26,132 nt of DNA from an uncultured Coriobacteriaceae bacterium (GCA_900550055.1 URQU01000025.1:1-26132); one strand, 5' to 3'. Counted from the stretch's first letter, positions 8,094-16,574 are shown. Notes: generated by a model not told the origin, from the letters alone. A program made the numbers and translations.

Positions 8094-9068
8094 CTAACGC
8101 CCCCCTTCGTTGGATGAATCGCCGTTGCCGGAGTTGTTAGAGCCGTTCGAGCTCGACGAGGAGCTGCTCGAGCCGCTTGAGGAAGCGGAGCTGCTCGAAG
8201 AGCTGTTGGAATCCGAATCGTCGTCATCTGATGCGCCCACGCTGGAGACCACCAGCACGTCCTCGAGCGTGTCGATGGAATCGTTCGGGGAGACCACGAT
8301 GCGGCGACTGGTATCGCCCTGCTGGGCGTCCACCTTCACCACCGTGCCGATGATAAGGCCGCGTGCGTAGCTTCCGCCCAAACCTGAGGTGACGATGACG
8401 TCGCCGACGTTTACCTCGGCGTCGGCATCCAGGTCCTCAAGATACAGAAGGCCGATCAGGCTGCCGCGCAGGATGCCCTCGGCGCGGCTGGACTGCACCA
8501 TGGCCGCGGCGCCGGATTGCGGGTCGGTGAGCAAGCGCACCGTTGCGGTGCTTCCGCTGGCCGACACCACCTGGCCCACCACGCCGGAGGTCCCGATAAC
8601 CGTCTGACCGGTAGAGATGCCCTCGTTCGTGCCCTTGTTGATGATGACCGTTTGGCTCCACGCCTCGGAGCTTCGGCCGATGACGCGCGCACCCGTGCCC
8701 TCGATCTGGTAGTTGTCCTTCAAATCGAGCAGCTTCTGCAGGCGCTGCGCCTCCTGCTTGTATTCTTCCATCTGGGCATACTGCTGCTCAAGCTGGCTGT
8801 TGTACTCGCGCAAGCCCGTCAGGGTGTTCTGGTCGGCCGTGATGTTCTCCATGGTGTCGCCCACCGTGGAGGTTGCGGCCTCCACCGAGCCGCCCACGAT
8901 GTGCAGCGGGCTGACGGCGCCCGACACGGCGGACTGCAGCGTATGCAGCGGACCGGCCGAGCCCTCGCGCCCGTAAGCCGTGATCATGAGGATGCTGGCC
9001 ACGATCAAGCCTATAAGCAGCGCTCGGCGCATAAGCGCCGAGCTTTGTTGTTGAAAATTAAGAGCCAT
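8094..9068 (-). CDS. mreC: Rod shape-determining protein MreC with Ser-rich tail
   Basis: This 324-residue protein has a single signal-anchor helix at about 14-32. A coiled-coil region follows at about 82-118, then the extracytoplasmic beta-barrel MreC domain at about 122-278, with GVVGQVVSASGSTATVRLLT and VIVTSGLGGSYARGLIIGTV. MreC links MreB and MreD to PBP2 and activates it. Beyond the domain is a 44-residue tail in which 23 residues are serine, with a run of eight and a DDDD start. The ATG at 9068 has only a weak ribosome-binding sequence (AGGA about 13 bases upstream). It lies 15 bases after mreB and may depend on coupled translation. Confidence 0.95.
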   Translation of the reverse strand: MALNFQQQSSALMRRALLIGLIVASILMITAYGREGSAGPLHTLQSAVSGAVSPLHIVGGSVEAATSTVGDTMENITADQNTLTGLREYNSQLEQQYAQMEEYKQEAQRLQKLLDLKDNYQIEGTGARVIGRSSEAWSQTVIINKGTNEGISTGQTVIGTSGVVGQVVSASGSTATVRLLTDPQSGAAAMVQSSRAEGILRGSLIGLLYLEDLDADAEVNVGDVIVTSGLGGSYARGLIIGTVVKVDAQQGDTSRRIVVSPNDSIDTLEDVLVVSSVGASDDDDSDSNSSSSSSASSSGSSSSSSSSNGSNNSGNGDSSNEGGR

Positions 9069-9083
9069 AACGTTGAGGCTGTC

Positions 9084-10139
9084 CTATTTCGATCGCATGA
9101 GCGTCTGCTTGAGCGCCTGCGGGGTTTCGAGAACCTTCAGGCAGCCCATGACCACGTTCGTCAAAGCCGTCTCGCTCACCCACACGGGAATCTCCAGCTT
9201 GTCGGTAAGGTAGCGGTCCAAGCCGGAAAGCAGGCCGCCGCCGCCGGTGAGCAGGATGCCGTTCTGGATGATGTCCGACGCCAAGTCGGGGTTGGTCTTC
9301 TTGAACGTCTCCTTGATGTGCACCACCATCTCCTCGCACGGGGCGATGAGCGCCTGACGGACATCCTCGGACTGGATGGTGACTTCCTTGGGCTGCTCGG
9401 TGATGACGTCCTGGCCGGAGATGATCATGTCGCGCTCGCGGCCGTCCTCGAACGGCAGGATGGAGCCGATCTTGATCTTGATGATCTCGGCGGTGCGCTC
9501 GCCGATCTTGATGCCCAGAAGGTCGCGCAGGTGCATGGCGATGGCCTCGTCCATGCGGTTGCCGGCCAAGCGCAGGCTGGAGGACGTGACGATGCCGCCC
9601 AAGGAGATGACGGCCACCTCGGTGGTGCCGCCGCCGATGTCGACGACCATGGAGCCGGTAGGCTCGGTGACGGGCAGGTCGGCGCCCATGGCAGCGGCCA
9701 TAGGCTCCTCGATCAGGTACGCCTGGCGGGCACCAGCCTGCACGGCGGCCTCGAACACGGCGCGCTTCTCAACGGAGGTGGCGCCGCACGGGATGCAGAT
9801 GACGATGCGGGGCTTGGCCTGCCACGGGTACTTGCGCGGCGCGGCCTTGTTGATGAACGCGCTGATCATAGCCTCGGTGACGTCGTAATCGGCTACCACG
9901 CCGTCATGCAGCGGGTGCTCGGCCGAGAACGCGTCGGGCGTATGGTTGATCATGTTCTTCGCCTCGTGGCCGACGGCCAGGACACGGTGGGTGCTTTTCT
10001 CGATTGCGACGACGGAAGGCTCGTTGACGACGATGCCTTCGCCGGGAATGGCGACCAGGGTATTCGCGGTGCCGAGGTCGATGGCCATGTCGCATGACAT
10101 CTGGCCAGTAAGACCCGAGAAGAAATCCAAGAATGACAT
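9084..10139 (-). CDS. mreB: Actin-like cell shape protein MreB
   Basis: This 351-residue bacterial actin homologue forms membrane-associated filaments that guide lateral wall synthesis. Nucleotide-binding motifs are visible: phosphate-1 DLGTANTLV at about 21-29, phosphate-2 DIGGGTTEVAVIS at about 167-179, and an adenosine-type LLTGGGGLLSGLD stretch near the C-terminus. A short amphipathic N-terminus (MSFLDFFSGL) could serve as membrane anchor. The ATG at 10139 has AAGGGG 9 bases upstream. It is the first gene of the operon, behind an extended -10 promoter at about 10180. Mbl-type paralogues are the only close alternative. Confidence 0.96.
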   Translation of the reverse strand: MSFLDFFSGLTGQMSCDMAIDLGTANTLVAIPGEGIVVNEPSVVAIEKSTHRVLAVGHEAKNMINHTPDAFSAEHPLHDGVVADYDVTEAMISAFINKAAPRKYPWQAKPRIVICIPCGATSVEKRAVFEAAVQAGARQAYLIEEPMAAAMGADLPVTEPTGSMVVDIGGGTTEVAVISLGGIVTSSSLRLAGNRMDEAIAMHLRDLLGIKIGERTAEIIKIKIGSILPFEDGRERDMIISGQDVITEQPKEVTIQSEDVRQALIAPCEEMVVHIKETFKKTNPDLASDIIQNGILLTGGGGLLSGLDRYLTDKLEIPVWVSETALTNVVMGCLKVLETPQALKQTLMRSK

Positions 10140-10178
10140 GTAGGCAAACCCCTTGTGCTACGTTTCTAGTGAATCCAG

Positions 10179-10187
10179 ATTCTAGCA
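10179..10187 (-). promoter_or_regulatory. Extended -10 promoter of the mreB operon
   Basis: On the minus strand TGC-TAGAAT (10187 to 10179) gives a TGn extended -10 element about 40 bases before the mreB start codon. I see no good -35 hexamer at 16-18 bases, which an extended -10 can tolerate. It is the best promoter-like site in the 118-base gap upstream of mreB. Confidence 0.5.
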
Positions 10188-10257
10188 CAGGCGATTTCGC
10201 CCCGTTTCCCTGCGCATGGAAATCCATCAGGGGTACGCATTAGCGCCGCCGCCTCGG

Positions 10258-10956
10258 TCATTGCGCGGCGTCCTTGAACAAGCGGCGCGGATAAGCCCCG
10301 TCCGGCACCGGCTTGTGGTTATACGGATTCCAGGCGCGTGCCTCTAATTCCGGATAGCATTTCCTGAACACGCCGTAGGCGCAAGATGCCGACATGATAT
10401 TCGACCCGAATCGAATCACCATCCCGTCCTTGAGAAGCCGCCAAGGGCTTGTGAGCGAGAAATCCCACCCAAGGATGCTGGCGAAATACCTGCGTAGCGT
10501 TTCGCCAGGCACATACGGGGCCGAATCGAGCACATTGCGATGCATATCGTAGAAATTCGCTTCCGCGCCAACCCGCTTCGAGCTGCCGTCTTCGTCGGCA
10601 TCATCGCGATCGGGGCACGTCACAAGCACCTGCTTCAGACCGAACATGCCGCACCAATGCGCTGCCAAGGTGATGAAATCCAGCGGAGAAAAGCGCGTGT
10701 TCGCCACCATGAACAGCTCTGCCTCCACGGCTGCGGCATCAACGGATGCCGCAGCAAACTTCCCCGCCGCCTCAAAGCACACCAGCCCCGATTCCTCGAT
10801 TTCCGCGCGCAGCAACCGACTTTGCTTGCAGGCGCGCTGCCCTGACCGACCCGGCACCACTGCCGTGATGAACAGGCAATCCGTACGATTCAGGCATTCC
10901 TCTGCTCGCTTCCGGTCGCCAGGCGTGGCAACTAAGCAAAGATCATCAGTCGACAT
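10258..10956 (-). CDS. Unrecognised 232-residue protein downstream of rtcB
   Basis: I do not recognise a family. The protein is soluble-looking, with no signal peptide or clear membrane helix, and rather Cys-rich, with cysteines scattered and no tight CxxC pair. A central stretch, about 90-117, reads FSPLDFITLAAHWCGMFGLK then QVLVTCPD, a possible beta-strand-ending acidic loop. It is followed by a polar DRDDADEDGSSKR segment and an aromatic-rich C-terminal half (LGWDFSLTSPWRLLKDG, AWNPYNHKPVPDG). The ATG at 10956 has GGAGGGG a few bases upstream. It begins 42 bases after the rtcB stop on the same strand with no hairpin between, so the two are probably co-transcribed. A role in RNA repair is guesswork from position only. 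Confidence 0.72.
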   Translation of the reverse strand: MSTDDLCLVATPGDRKRAEECLNRTDCLFITAVVPGRSGQRACKQSRLLRAEIEESGLVCFEAAGKFAAASVDAAAVEAELFMVANTRFSPLDFITLAAHWCGMFGLKQVLVTCPDRDDADEDGSSKRVGAEANFYDMHRNVLDSAPYVPGETLRRYFASILGWDFSLTSPWRLLKDGMVIRFGSNIMSASCAYGVFRKCYPELEARAWNPYNHKPVPDGAYPRRLFKDAAQ

Positions 10957-10998
10957 AACCCCTCCGCTCCAACCTTTCGGTGCATCGTCCCAAACATC

Positions 10999-12099
10999 CT
11001 ATCGCCTGCTGCCACGTCTACCGGTTGCCTTCAGATTCCAGATGGGTTTAAGGCGGTGCACGATCTGGGCTGTAGGCTCCATAAGGCGCATGATCGCATC
11101 CGCGGCCTTATACGCATCTGGCGACTCGTCGAGCGTTCCGTCGCAGGCGCTTGGGCTGTAGATGCCAGCGTCCTTCATTTCCCGTACGAATGCCTCCGCA
11201 TCAAGCGTCGCGAACGCCTGCGAACGGCTCATGGCGCGACCGGCACCATGCGGCGCCGAGCAGTTCCAGTCCTCATTGCCCTTGCCCGTGGCAATGACGG
11301 CTCCATCGCGCATGTTGAAGGGGATAAACACCGTTTCCCCAGCTTGAGCGCTGATCGCTCCTTTGCGAATTACCCCATCGTCCGAAATGTAGTTGTGCAT
11401 GGTGGTGAAGCCGGCACCATCAACGCGGATGCCCGTGCGCTCCAAGATCTGCGCGATGATCGTTTCCCGATTCTTGTTGGCGAACTGCTGGCAGTTGTGC
11501 ATGTCGGCAAGGTACTCAAGCATATAGTCCCTTTCTAGATACTTGAGCTCCTCGGGCACCTCGTCTTTGCAAAGCGCCTGCGCCAGGGCCTGGTGATGCT
11601 CTGCAACCTGCTTTCCAAGATTGCGCGAGCCGCTGTGGACGACCAGATATTGTGCGCCCTCTTCATCCTCGTCAAGTTCGATGAAGTGGTTGCCGCCGCC
11701 AAGCGTGCCAAGCGAGCGCTCCACACGACGCTTCCCCTCAAGCCACTTGCAAGCATCCATTCCGAAGTCGGACAGAGAGCATGCAGGATCGCGGTGAACC
11801 TTGAAGCCGGTGGGCACGGCACGCTTAACATCGCGGTTGAATTGGATAAGGTCCGCGCGATCAATGCGCTCGGCAAGCTTGACGCAGAACATCCCGCAGC
11901 CGATGTCCACGCCCACCAGATTGGGAATCACTTTATCGTTCAGCTTGGCGGTAAACCCGATAACGCATCCTTTGCCCCTGTGCGCGTCAGGCATAATGCG
12001 AATCTTCGCGCCCTCGAACGCTGGACATGCCGCAATCTCGTCGATTTGCTCCTGCGCGGAATCCTCTATGTTCTCGGCAAAAACCTTTACCTCGGCCAT
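10999..12099 (-). CDS. rtcB: RtcB-family RNA-splicing ligase
   Basis: This 366-residue protein has the RtcB signature. RtcB joins RNA 2',3'-cyclic phosphate or 3'-phosphate ends to 5'-OH ends using GTP and Mn2+. Metal-site motifs are MPDAH (D38, H40), VGVDIGCGM (C68), GTLGGGNHF (H138) and VVHSGSRNLG (H155). The guanylated histidine should be H284 in SAPHGAGRAMSR. The C-terminal VHRLKPIWNLK stretch also fits the family. The ATG at 12099 was chosen over an in-frame upstream start at 12171 because AAAGGAGAG precedes it and the domain begins there. No archease gene is visible nearby. It is followed by an unrecognised gene and lies in a lower-GC segment. Confidence 0.93.
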   Translation of the reverse strand: MAEVKVFAENIEDSAQEQIDEIAACPAFEGAKIRIMPDAHRGKGCVIGFTAKLNDKVIPNLVGVDIGCGMFCVKLAERIDRADLIQFNRDVKRAVPTGFKVHRDPACSLSDFGMDACKWLEGKRRVERSLGTLGGGNHFIELDEDEEGAQYLVVHSGSRNLGKQVAEHHQALAQALCKDEVPEELKYLERDYMLEYLADMHNCQQFANKNRETIIAQILERTGIRVDGAGFTTMHNYISDDGVIRKGAISAQAGETVFIPFNMRDGAVIATGKGNEDWNCSAPHGAGRAMSRSQAFATLDAEAFVREMKDAGIYSPSACDGTLDESPDAYKAADAIMRLMEPTAQIVHRLKPIWNLKATGRRGSRR

Positions 12100-12241
12100 A
12101 CGCTCTCCTTTCCGATGCCTCATGCCTTGCAGAGCGTATGATATGGGGAACGGGCATCGCAGAAGGGTCAATATTGGGACCCACGGTGTTCGGACCCTTT
12201 ATTGAGCCCAACCCAACATAAGCCCTTCGCGCAATCAGGTC

Positions 12242-12281
12242 GACGGCTGCCCCGGAAATAGTCCCAGGGCAGCCGTCTTTT
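12242..12281 (+). terminator. Terminator-like hairpin at the helicase 3' end; T-tract on plus strand
   Basis: Bases 12242-12252 pair perfectly with 12267-12277 (11 bp) around a 14-nt loop. TTTT (12278-12281) follows on the plus strand and overlaps the helicase stop codon. For the minus-strand helicase message the hairpin comes directly after the stop but lacks a downstream T-tract. No plus-strand gene is visible that would need it. It probably marks the helicase 3' end or insulates rtcB from it. Confidence 0.55.
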
Positions 12282-15200
12282 AGCACCCCGGCGCGGTTTC
12301 CACAAGCCATTGCTCGTATGCCTGCTGCATCACCGCAGCTTTCTCATTCTTGTTGCGGCAGCCCTCCTGCTGTTCACGCGCTTGTTCGTACAGTTGGCTT
12401 CGCTCGAACGCGCTCGTATCCCACGCGCCTGCACGGACGCGTGCCCACACCGCGTCGGTAAGCCGCTCGACCTCACGCACTTCCTCAGCTGTTGCCGTAG
12501 CCATGAACGGCTTGCTCAACTCGCCCGTCTTCTTATCGGGCTCAACGTAGTAGTCCCCCATGGCCTCCACCGTGTAGCCTTCGAATTCCGCAGACGATTC
12601 CACCAGCAGTTTGTAGAACTTCAGTTGGCGCTCGTACTTCGAGGGCACCTCGTGCTTTAGACCTGTTTTGTAATCGACGATGCGTACCGTTCTCGCCTCA
12701 TCATCAACCAGCAGCAAGTCTTGGATACCGTATATGGGCGACCCCGCCGCCGTGGCGGCGTGCAATCGAGCCTCTGCAACGCAACGGCAGCCGGCAACGT
12801 GTTCCACAAGCCACGGCACAAACGTCTCGCATATGGCATCGAAGCGTTCCAGATATTTGGAAACCTCCCCCACGGGGAAGTCCAAGTGCGCGATATTAGC
12901 CCTGTGAGCTGCAACAACCTTGTCAAGAGAGCATTGCGCCGCGCCAAGCGTCATGTTCGAAACATCTTCGAGCATGGCATGCACTTCGGTACCGAACTCG
13001 GTTGTGATGTTAGGTTTGCTGGGCAAACGAACGACCTCGCGCTCGGGAAACGTTGCGCTATTAGCGCACCCTGGCTCATACGTCACGAACGCATTGAGCT
13101 TCGAGGCCGTAAGCCAGCGCACGTCCTCCTCCGCGCTCAACAGCGCGGCAAGCTGGGGCGTATCCAGCTTATAGCTCGCACGCCAATCGCATTCGATGGC
13201 CGCATCCAAGCACTCGGGCTCCGGAGGCACGTTGTCGGTCGACACCTCGCCGACAAGCTCTTGCAGCGTCTGACCGCCGGCACAGAACAGCAGCAGATGA
13301 CGCCGAGCCCTGGTCAGGGCAACGAACAGCAAGCGGCGCGCATCGTCTTCGTCCTTCGCATCGCCGATCAGCAGGTTGTCCGGATACAGTCCACCGCTTG
13401 CTGCGCCTTTATGCCACGTGCCGTCATCGGCATCCGCCAAGTACACGCAATCAAACTCCAAACCCTTCGAGCTATGCGCGCTGGTCAGGCGCACAGCGCC
13501 GGGCTTTCCCAAGCTCAAGCTCGCATCGATGGCGACCTTATACCGCTCGGCAGCATCAAGACGGTCGACCACATCCGCCAGGCGAAGCGCAGTCCCGCAA
13601 CGACCCGCGACATCCAGCTCACCCTCGGCAAAGCGCAGCAACGCGCGCATGCCGGCGTTGAACTCCGCGGATGCCAGCGGATCCACTTCGTTCAGGCGAC
13701 GATAATACGACAAGGGCTTTGCCGCGATTTCGAGCAAAAGCTCGCGAACCGGTGCGCACGGAGCCTTCGCCGCCCACCTCATCAAATCGTCATGCAAACC
13801 CTTGATGCGCGCATTCGACGATTCCCCCATCGCGCGCAGCCAGTGCCCGTGATGCTCCCGCCGCGCCCACAGTGCGAAGGTCACCGACGATTCATGACAG
13901 CCGCCGAACTCCGGTGCGGCCACAACCTGAGGCAAATAGCCATCGCACAGCTGCTCGCGCCCTTGCGACAACGCCGCAACGCATCGAATGCCGGCAAGCA
14001 CCGCCTGCATGCATTCAGCCGTGAGCACATCCTGCGTTTGCTTGTACGAGAAGGGGACATCCTCCGCAACCAGATACGGGATAAGCGCCCGCAGCGTCGC
14101 ATGCTTCGGCGCGATCACGGCAATCGCTTGGTCAGCGTCTCCGCACGATTCGGCATAGCCGGAGTCCATGCGTTCGCGGATGCTGCGAGCGATCGCCCGA
14201 TATTCCTCCGCCTGCGTCTCGTAAACCGTTTCGGAAAACGTCAGCTGATCGCCTTGCGCCCGATTCGCGACGATCTGCTTGCCTTCGCTAGCGCCCAAAC
14301 GTCGTTCAACCTGGCACGCAACCTTTTGTCCCAGGTCAACGATAGCAGGCGTGGATCGATAGTTCGTACGCAAAACAACGTTGCAAGGCTTGTAGCGATC
14401 AGCGAACTGGTTGATGCACTCGATGGTTGCACCCTGAAAACGCATGATGGCCTGGTCATCATCGCCGACGGCCATAACGTTGGGCTGCTCCAAACCCTCG
14501 CACAAAAGCTCGACGATGCGCATCTGAGCGCCATTGGTGTCTTGGAATTCGTCGACTTGGATGTAAGCGTAACGGTCCTGCAAGGTTTGACGGAGGGAAG
14601 GGTGTTCTTCGACGGCGTGCACGAAATCGAAGATCATATCGTCGTAATCGTACAGCCCCTGTTCATCGAGCACCGCCTGGTATTGTCGAGCAACCTCACA
14701 CGCCGCCGCCAGCTTCTCGCTTTGCTTGCGCACCTTGAAGAAGCGGCCATCCTTGTTCGTGCCATCGAAGAACTCGTCGCGAACCTTGCGGAAACCAGGC
14801 GTTTTGCCCTCCTCATTGACAAGTTCGGTTCGCATCACCGCATCGTAGAGCTGCTCGACGAACGGAACATACACGCCAGGCGTCGTGACGATCGCACGTT
14901 TGAGCTCGCGCGGAGCCTCGGAATAGGAGCGGAACACCTCTTCTTCGAACTGTTCTGCAATCGCAACGCCTGCTCGCTGCGCCGCCAAATCGCACAGCGG
15001 GGAATTCCGCTCCAACCAATCGGCGGCTTGCTGGTTTTGCTGCGCAATCGCAGCCAGCTGCTCATACGATACGCCGCTGCGTTTCACCTTCGAAACAAAT
15101 GCGATCATTTCACGCGTATACCTGGCCGCTCCCTGGTAAACGCCGGAAAGCGGCTGACGAAACGAACGCCGCTGAAGCAACCCGTCCATGATCTCCATCT

Positions 15201-15567
15201 GATGCAATCCCGTAACCAGCTTGTCGGAAGCCGCTCGCGAAAACGCATCCGGATACAACGTGCGCGCAGCATTCGCGAACCCATGGAACGTGCATACCTG
15301 AATACCGTACGCATCACGCCCCACCAGCTCGATAAGGCGCTTGCGCATGGCTTCGGCACCGGCTTCGGTATACGTCAAGCACAAGATATTGCTTGGCGAA
15401 ACATCGCGCTTCGCCAATATGTTGGCGGCGCGCAGGCTTAGCAGCTGCGTTTTCCCTGTTCCCGGACCGGCGATAACCAAAAGAGGCCCATCAAGGTGCT
15501 CGACCGCCTGAAGCTGTTCGGGGTTCAAACGGTCCATTGCTTCCTGCAAACGTGCGCAATCGGTCAT
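12280..15567 (-). CDS. UvrD-like helicase with C-terminal PD-(D/E)XK nuclease
   Basis: This 1095-residue SF1A DNA helicase-nuclease has Walker A AGPGTGKT at 33-40, Walker B VDEFQDTN at 338-345, motif III GDDDQAIMRFQGA at 368-380 and TNYRS at 401-405. Motif V LTSAHSSKGLEF is at 694-705 and motif VI LLFVALTRARRHL at 746-758. The C-terminal 250 residues show a RecB/AddA-type nuclease: EVHAML (H863), GIQDLL (D950), VDYKTG (D965, K967) and QLKFYKLL. It should unwind and degrade DNA. No AddB/RexB partner is adjacent. The ATG at 15567 was chosen because GGAGG lies 7 bases upstream and it overlaps the WYL gene stop as ATGA. An in-frame start at 15609 lies inside the WYL gene and lacks such a site. 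Confidence 0.92.
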   Translation of the reverse strand: MTDCARLQEAMDRLNPEQLQAVEHLDGPLLVIAGPGTGKTQLLSLRAANILAKRDVSPSNILCLTYTEAGAEAMRKRLIELVGRDAYGIQVCTFHGFANAARTLYPDAFSRAASDKLVTGLHQMEIMDGLLQRRSFRQPLSGVYQGAARYTREMIAFVSKVKRSGVSYEQLAAIAQQNQQAADWLERNSPLCDLAAQRAGVAIAEQFEEEVFRSYSEAPRELKRAIVTTPGVYVPFVEQLYDAVMRTELVNEEGKTPGFRKVRDEFFDGTNKDGRFFKVRKQSEKLAAACEVARQYQAVLDEQGLYDYDDMIFDFVHAVEEHPSLRQTLQDRYAYIQVDEFQDTNGAQMRIVELLCEGLEQPNVMAVGDDDQAIMRFQGATIECINQFADRYKPCNVVLRTNYRSTPAIVDLGQKVACQVERRLGASEGKQIVANRAQGDQLTFSETVYETQAEEYRAIARSIRERMDSGYAESCGDADQAIAVIAPKHATLRALIPYLVAEDVPFSYKQTQDVLTAECMQAVLAGIRCVAALSQGREQLCDGYLPQVVAAPEFGGCHESSVTFALWARREHHGHWLRAMGESSNARIKGLHDDLMRWAAKAPCAPVRELLLEIAAKPLSYYRRLNEVDPLASAEFNAGMRALLRFAEGELDVAGRCGTALRLADVVDRLDAAERYKVAIDASLSLGKPGAVRLTSAHSSKGLEFDCVYLADADDGTWHKGAASGGLYPDNLLIGDAKDEDDARRLLFVALTRARRHLLLFCAGGQTLQELVGEVSTDNVPPEPECLDAAIECDWRASYKLDTPQLAALLSAEEDVRWLTASKLNAFVTYEPGCANSATFPEREVVRLPSKPNITTEFGTEVHAMLEDVSNMTLGAAQCSLDKVVAAHRANIAHLDFPVGEVSKYLERFDAICETFVPWLVEHVAGCRCVAEARLHAATAAGSPIYGIQDLLLVDDEARTVRIVDYKTGLKHEVPSKYERQLKFYKLLVESSAEFEGYTVEAMGDYYVEPDKKTGELSKPFMATATAEEVREVERLTDAVWARVRAGAWDTSAFERSQLYEQAREQQEGCRNKNEKAAVMQQAYEQWLVETAPGC

Positions 15568-16574
15568 CGTTGATCCTCCGCGTACATATCCAGCGTGTCC
15601 TTCAGCCATTCCGTATACTTTTGTTGGGCATTCTTAGGCGAAGCGATCTTCGCCCAAGGCGTCAACTGCAGCAGCCAACCGAAAAACTGCGGCGACAGCG
15701 GCGCTTTGACATGCGCCTGCATCAACGCACCCTCTCGCTTGAACACAAGCGCGTCCAAGCCGAATTTATCGATAACGGGGTTCATTACCCGCTCATCGAA
15801 TTCCAAGACGATATTCGTCATTTCCGCTGCGAAAACACCAAACGAAGGCGAGATATGCTCGTCGGAGCGATACGTGGCGATGCGCGCATCCTTCGTGGCA
15901 AGCTCGTCGGAAACCCGGACGTCAAGCATGCGATCGACGCGAAACGGGCTGAACGGCTGATGGCCCTCGACATTTGCCCAACGGTCCATAAAGGCGATTA
16001 GGTAGTAGAACTCGTCGGCATACACCAGCCGCACCGGCGTCACCGAAAACGGTTCGCCGGCGTGGTTGAGAACCTTCTCCTTCGCGGCGTTGTAATGGAA
16101 GTACTTGAACGATACCTTGCGCTTCATGCGCATGGCTTGCTGGATGATGTCGGCATTTTCCAACGCCGCTGCGTTATGCATCTTCACGCGACCGGGAACC
16201 TCGATACGACGATGAAGCAAATCACGCTGGCTTTCGCTTGCAAGGCCCTGAATCTTTTTGATGAGCCGATCGGTTGTACCCTCCGTCAGAAATGGCGTGC
16301 TTTGCACAGCGTCCACCAGCATGATGAGCTCCTGGATTTGAAACGGACGATTGCCCAAATACCATTCCCTGCCGCCTCTCTGTTCGATCGTCAGCCCGAA
16401 ATCCTTGAGCGCGCGAATGTCGCGATGGATGGTTTTGCGCTCCGCCTCCAAGCCAAGATTCGCAAGCTTATCGATGATCTGCTGCGTTGTCAGGCCGCTT
16501 TCCTCATCCGTTTCCTTGAAGAACAGCTTGAGCACATACAGCATCCGAAGTTTCTGGTTTGGTTTGTTCGCCAT
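15564..16574 (-). CDS. WYL-domain transcriptional regulator (HTH-WYL-WCX)
   Basis: This 336-residue protein has an N-terminal winged helix at about 8-62 (TTQQIIDKLANLGLEAERKT, then HRDIRALKDFGL). A WYL domain spans about 138-220, with the name motif present as FYYLIAF (189-195) and the conserved basic stretch FRVDRM (211-216). A WCX-like C-terminal region spans about 250-330. WYL regulators often sense nucleic-acid ligands such as single-stranded DNA; some control DNA-damage genes and others control phage-defence operons. The ATG at 16574 has AAGGA 7 bases upstream and was preferred to an in-frame start at 16628 lacking a site. Its stop overlaps the helicase start (ATGA), so the two are translationally coupled. 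Confidence 0.92.
   Translation of the reverse strand: MANKPNQKLRMLYVLKLFFKETDEESGLTTQQIIDKLANLGLEAERKTIHRDIRALKDFGLTIEQRGGREWYLGNRPFQIQELIMLVDAVQSTPFLTEGTTDRLIKKIQGLASESQRDLLHRRIEVPGRVKMHNAAALENADIIQQAMRMKRKVSFKYFHYNAAKEKVLNHAGEPFSVTPVRLVYADEFYYLIAFMDRWANVEGHQPFSPFRVDRMLDVRVSDELATKDARIATYRSDEHISPSFGVFAAEMTNIVLEFDERVMNPVIDKFGLDALVFKREGALMQAHVKAPLSPQFFGWLLQLTPWAKIASPKNAQQKYTEWLKDTLDMYAEDQR
15575..15579 (-). promoter_or_regulatory. Shine-Dalgarno GGAGG fixing the helicase start
   Basis: GGAGG on the minus strand lies 7 bases before the ATG at 15567 and inside the last codons of the WYL gene. It supports this start over the in-frame codon 42 bases upstream. Confidence 0.8.

Noticed and set aside
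5557..8097. 846-codon plus-strand open frame opposite mrdA and mreD
   Set aside because: It has a His/Arg-rich shadow composition and no start signals. The minus strand holds PBP2 with its STYK and KTGT motifs.
8110..8370. Acidic Leu/Glu-rich plus-strand frame
   Set aside because: It is the antisense of the MreC serine tail; the repetitive pattern comes from Ser codons read backwards.
10236..10268. GC-rich hairpin at the end of the 232-residue gene as a terminator
   Set aside because: Only about 5 bp pair, the loop includes the stop codon, and no T-tract follows.
12721..15441. 906-codon plus-strand open frame opposite the helicase
   Set aside because: All SF1 helicase and nuclease motifs are on the minus strand. 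The plus translation is compositionally odd and matches nothing recognisable.
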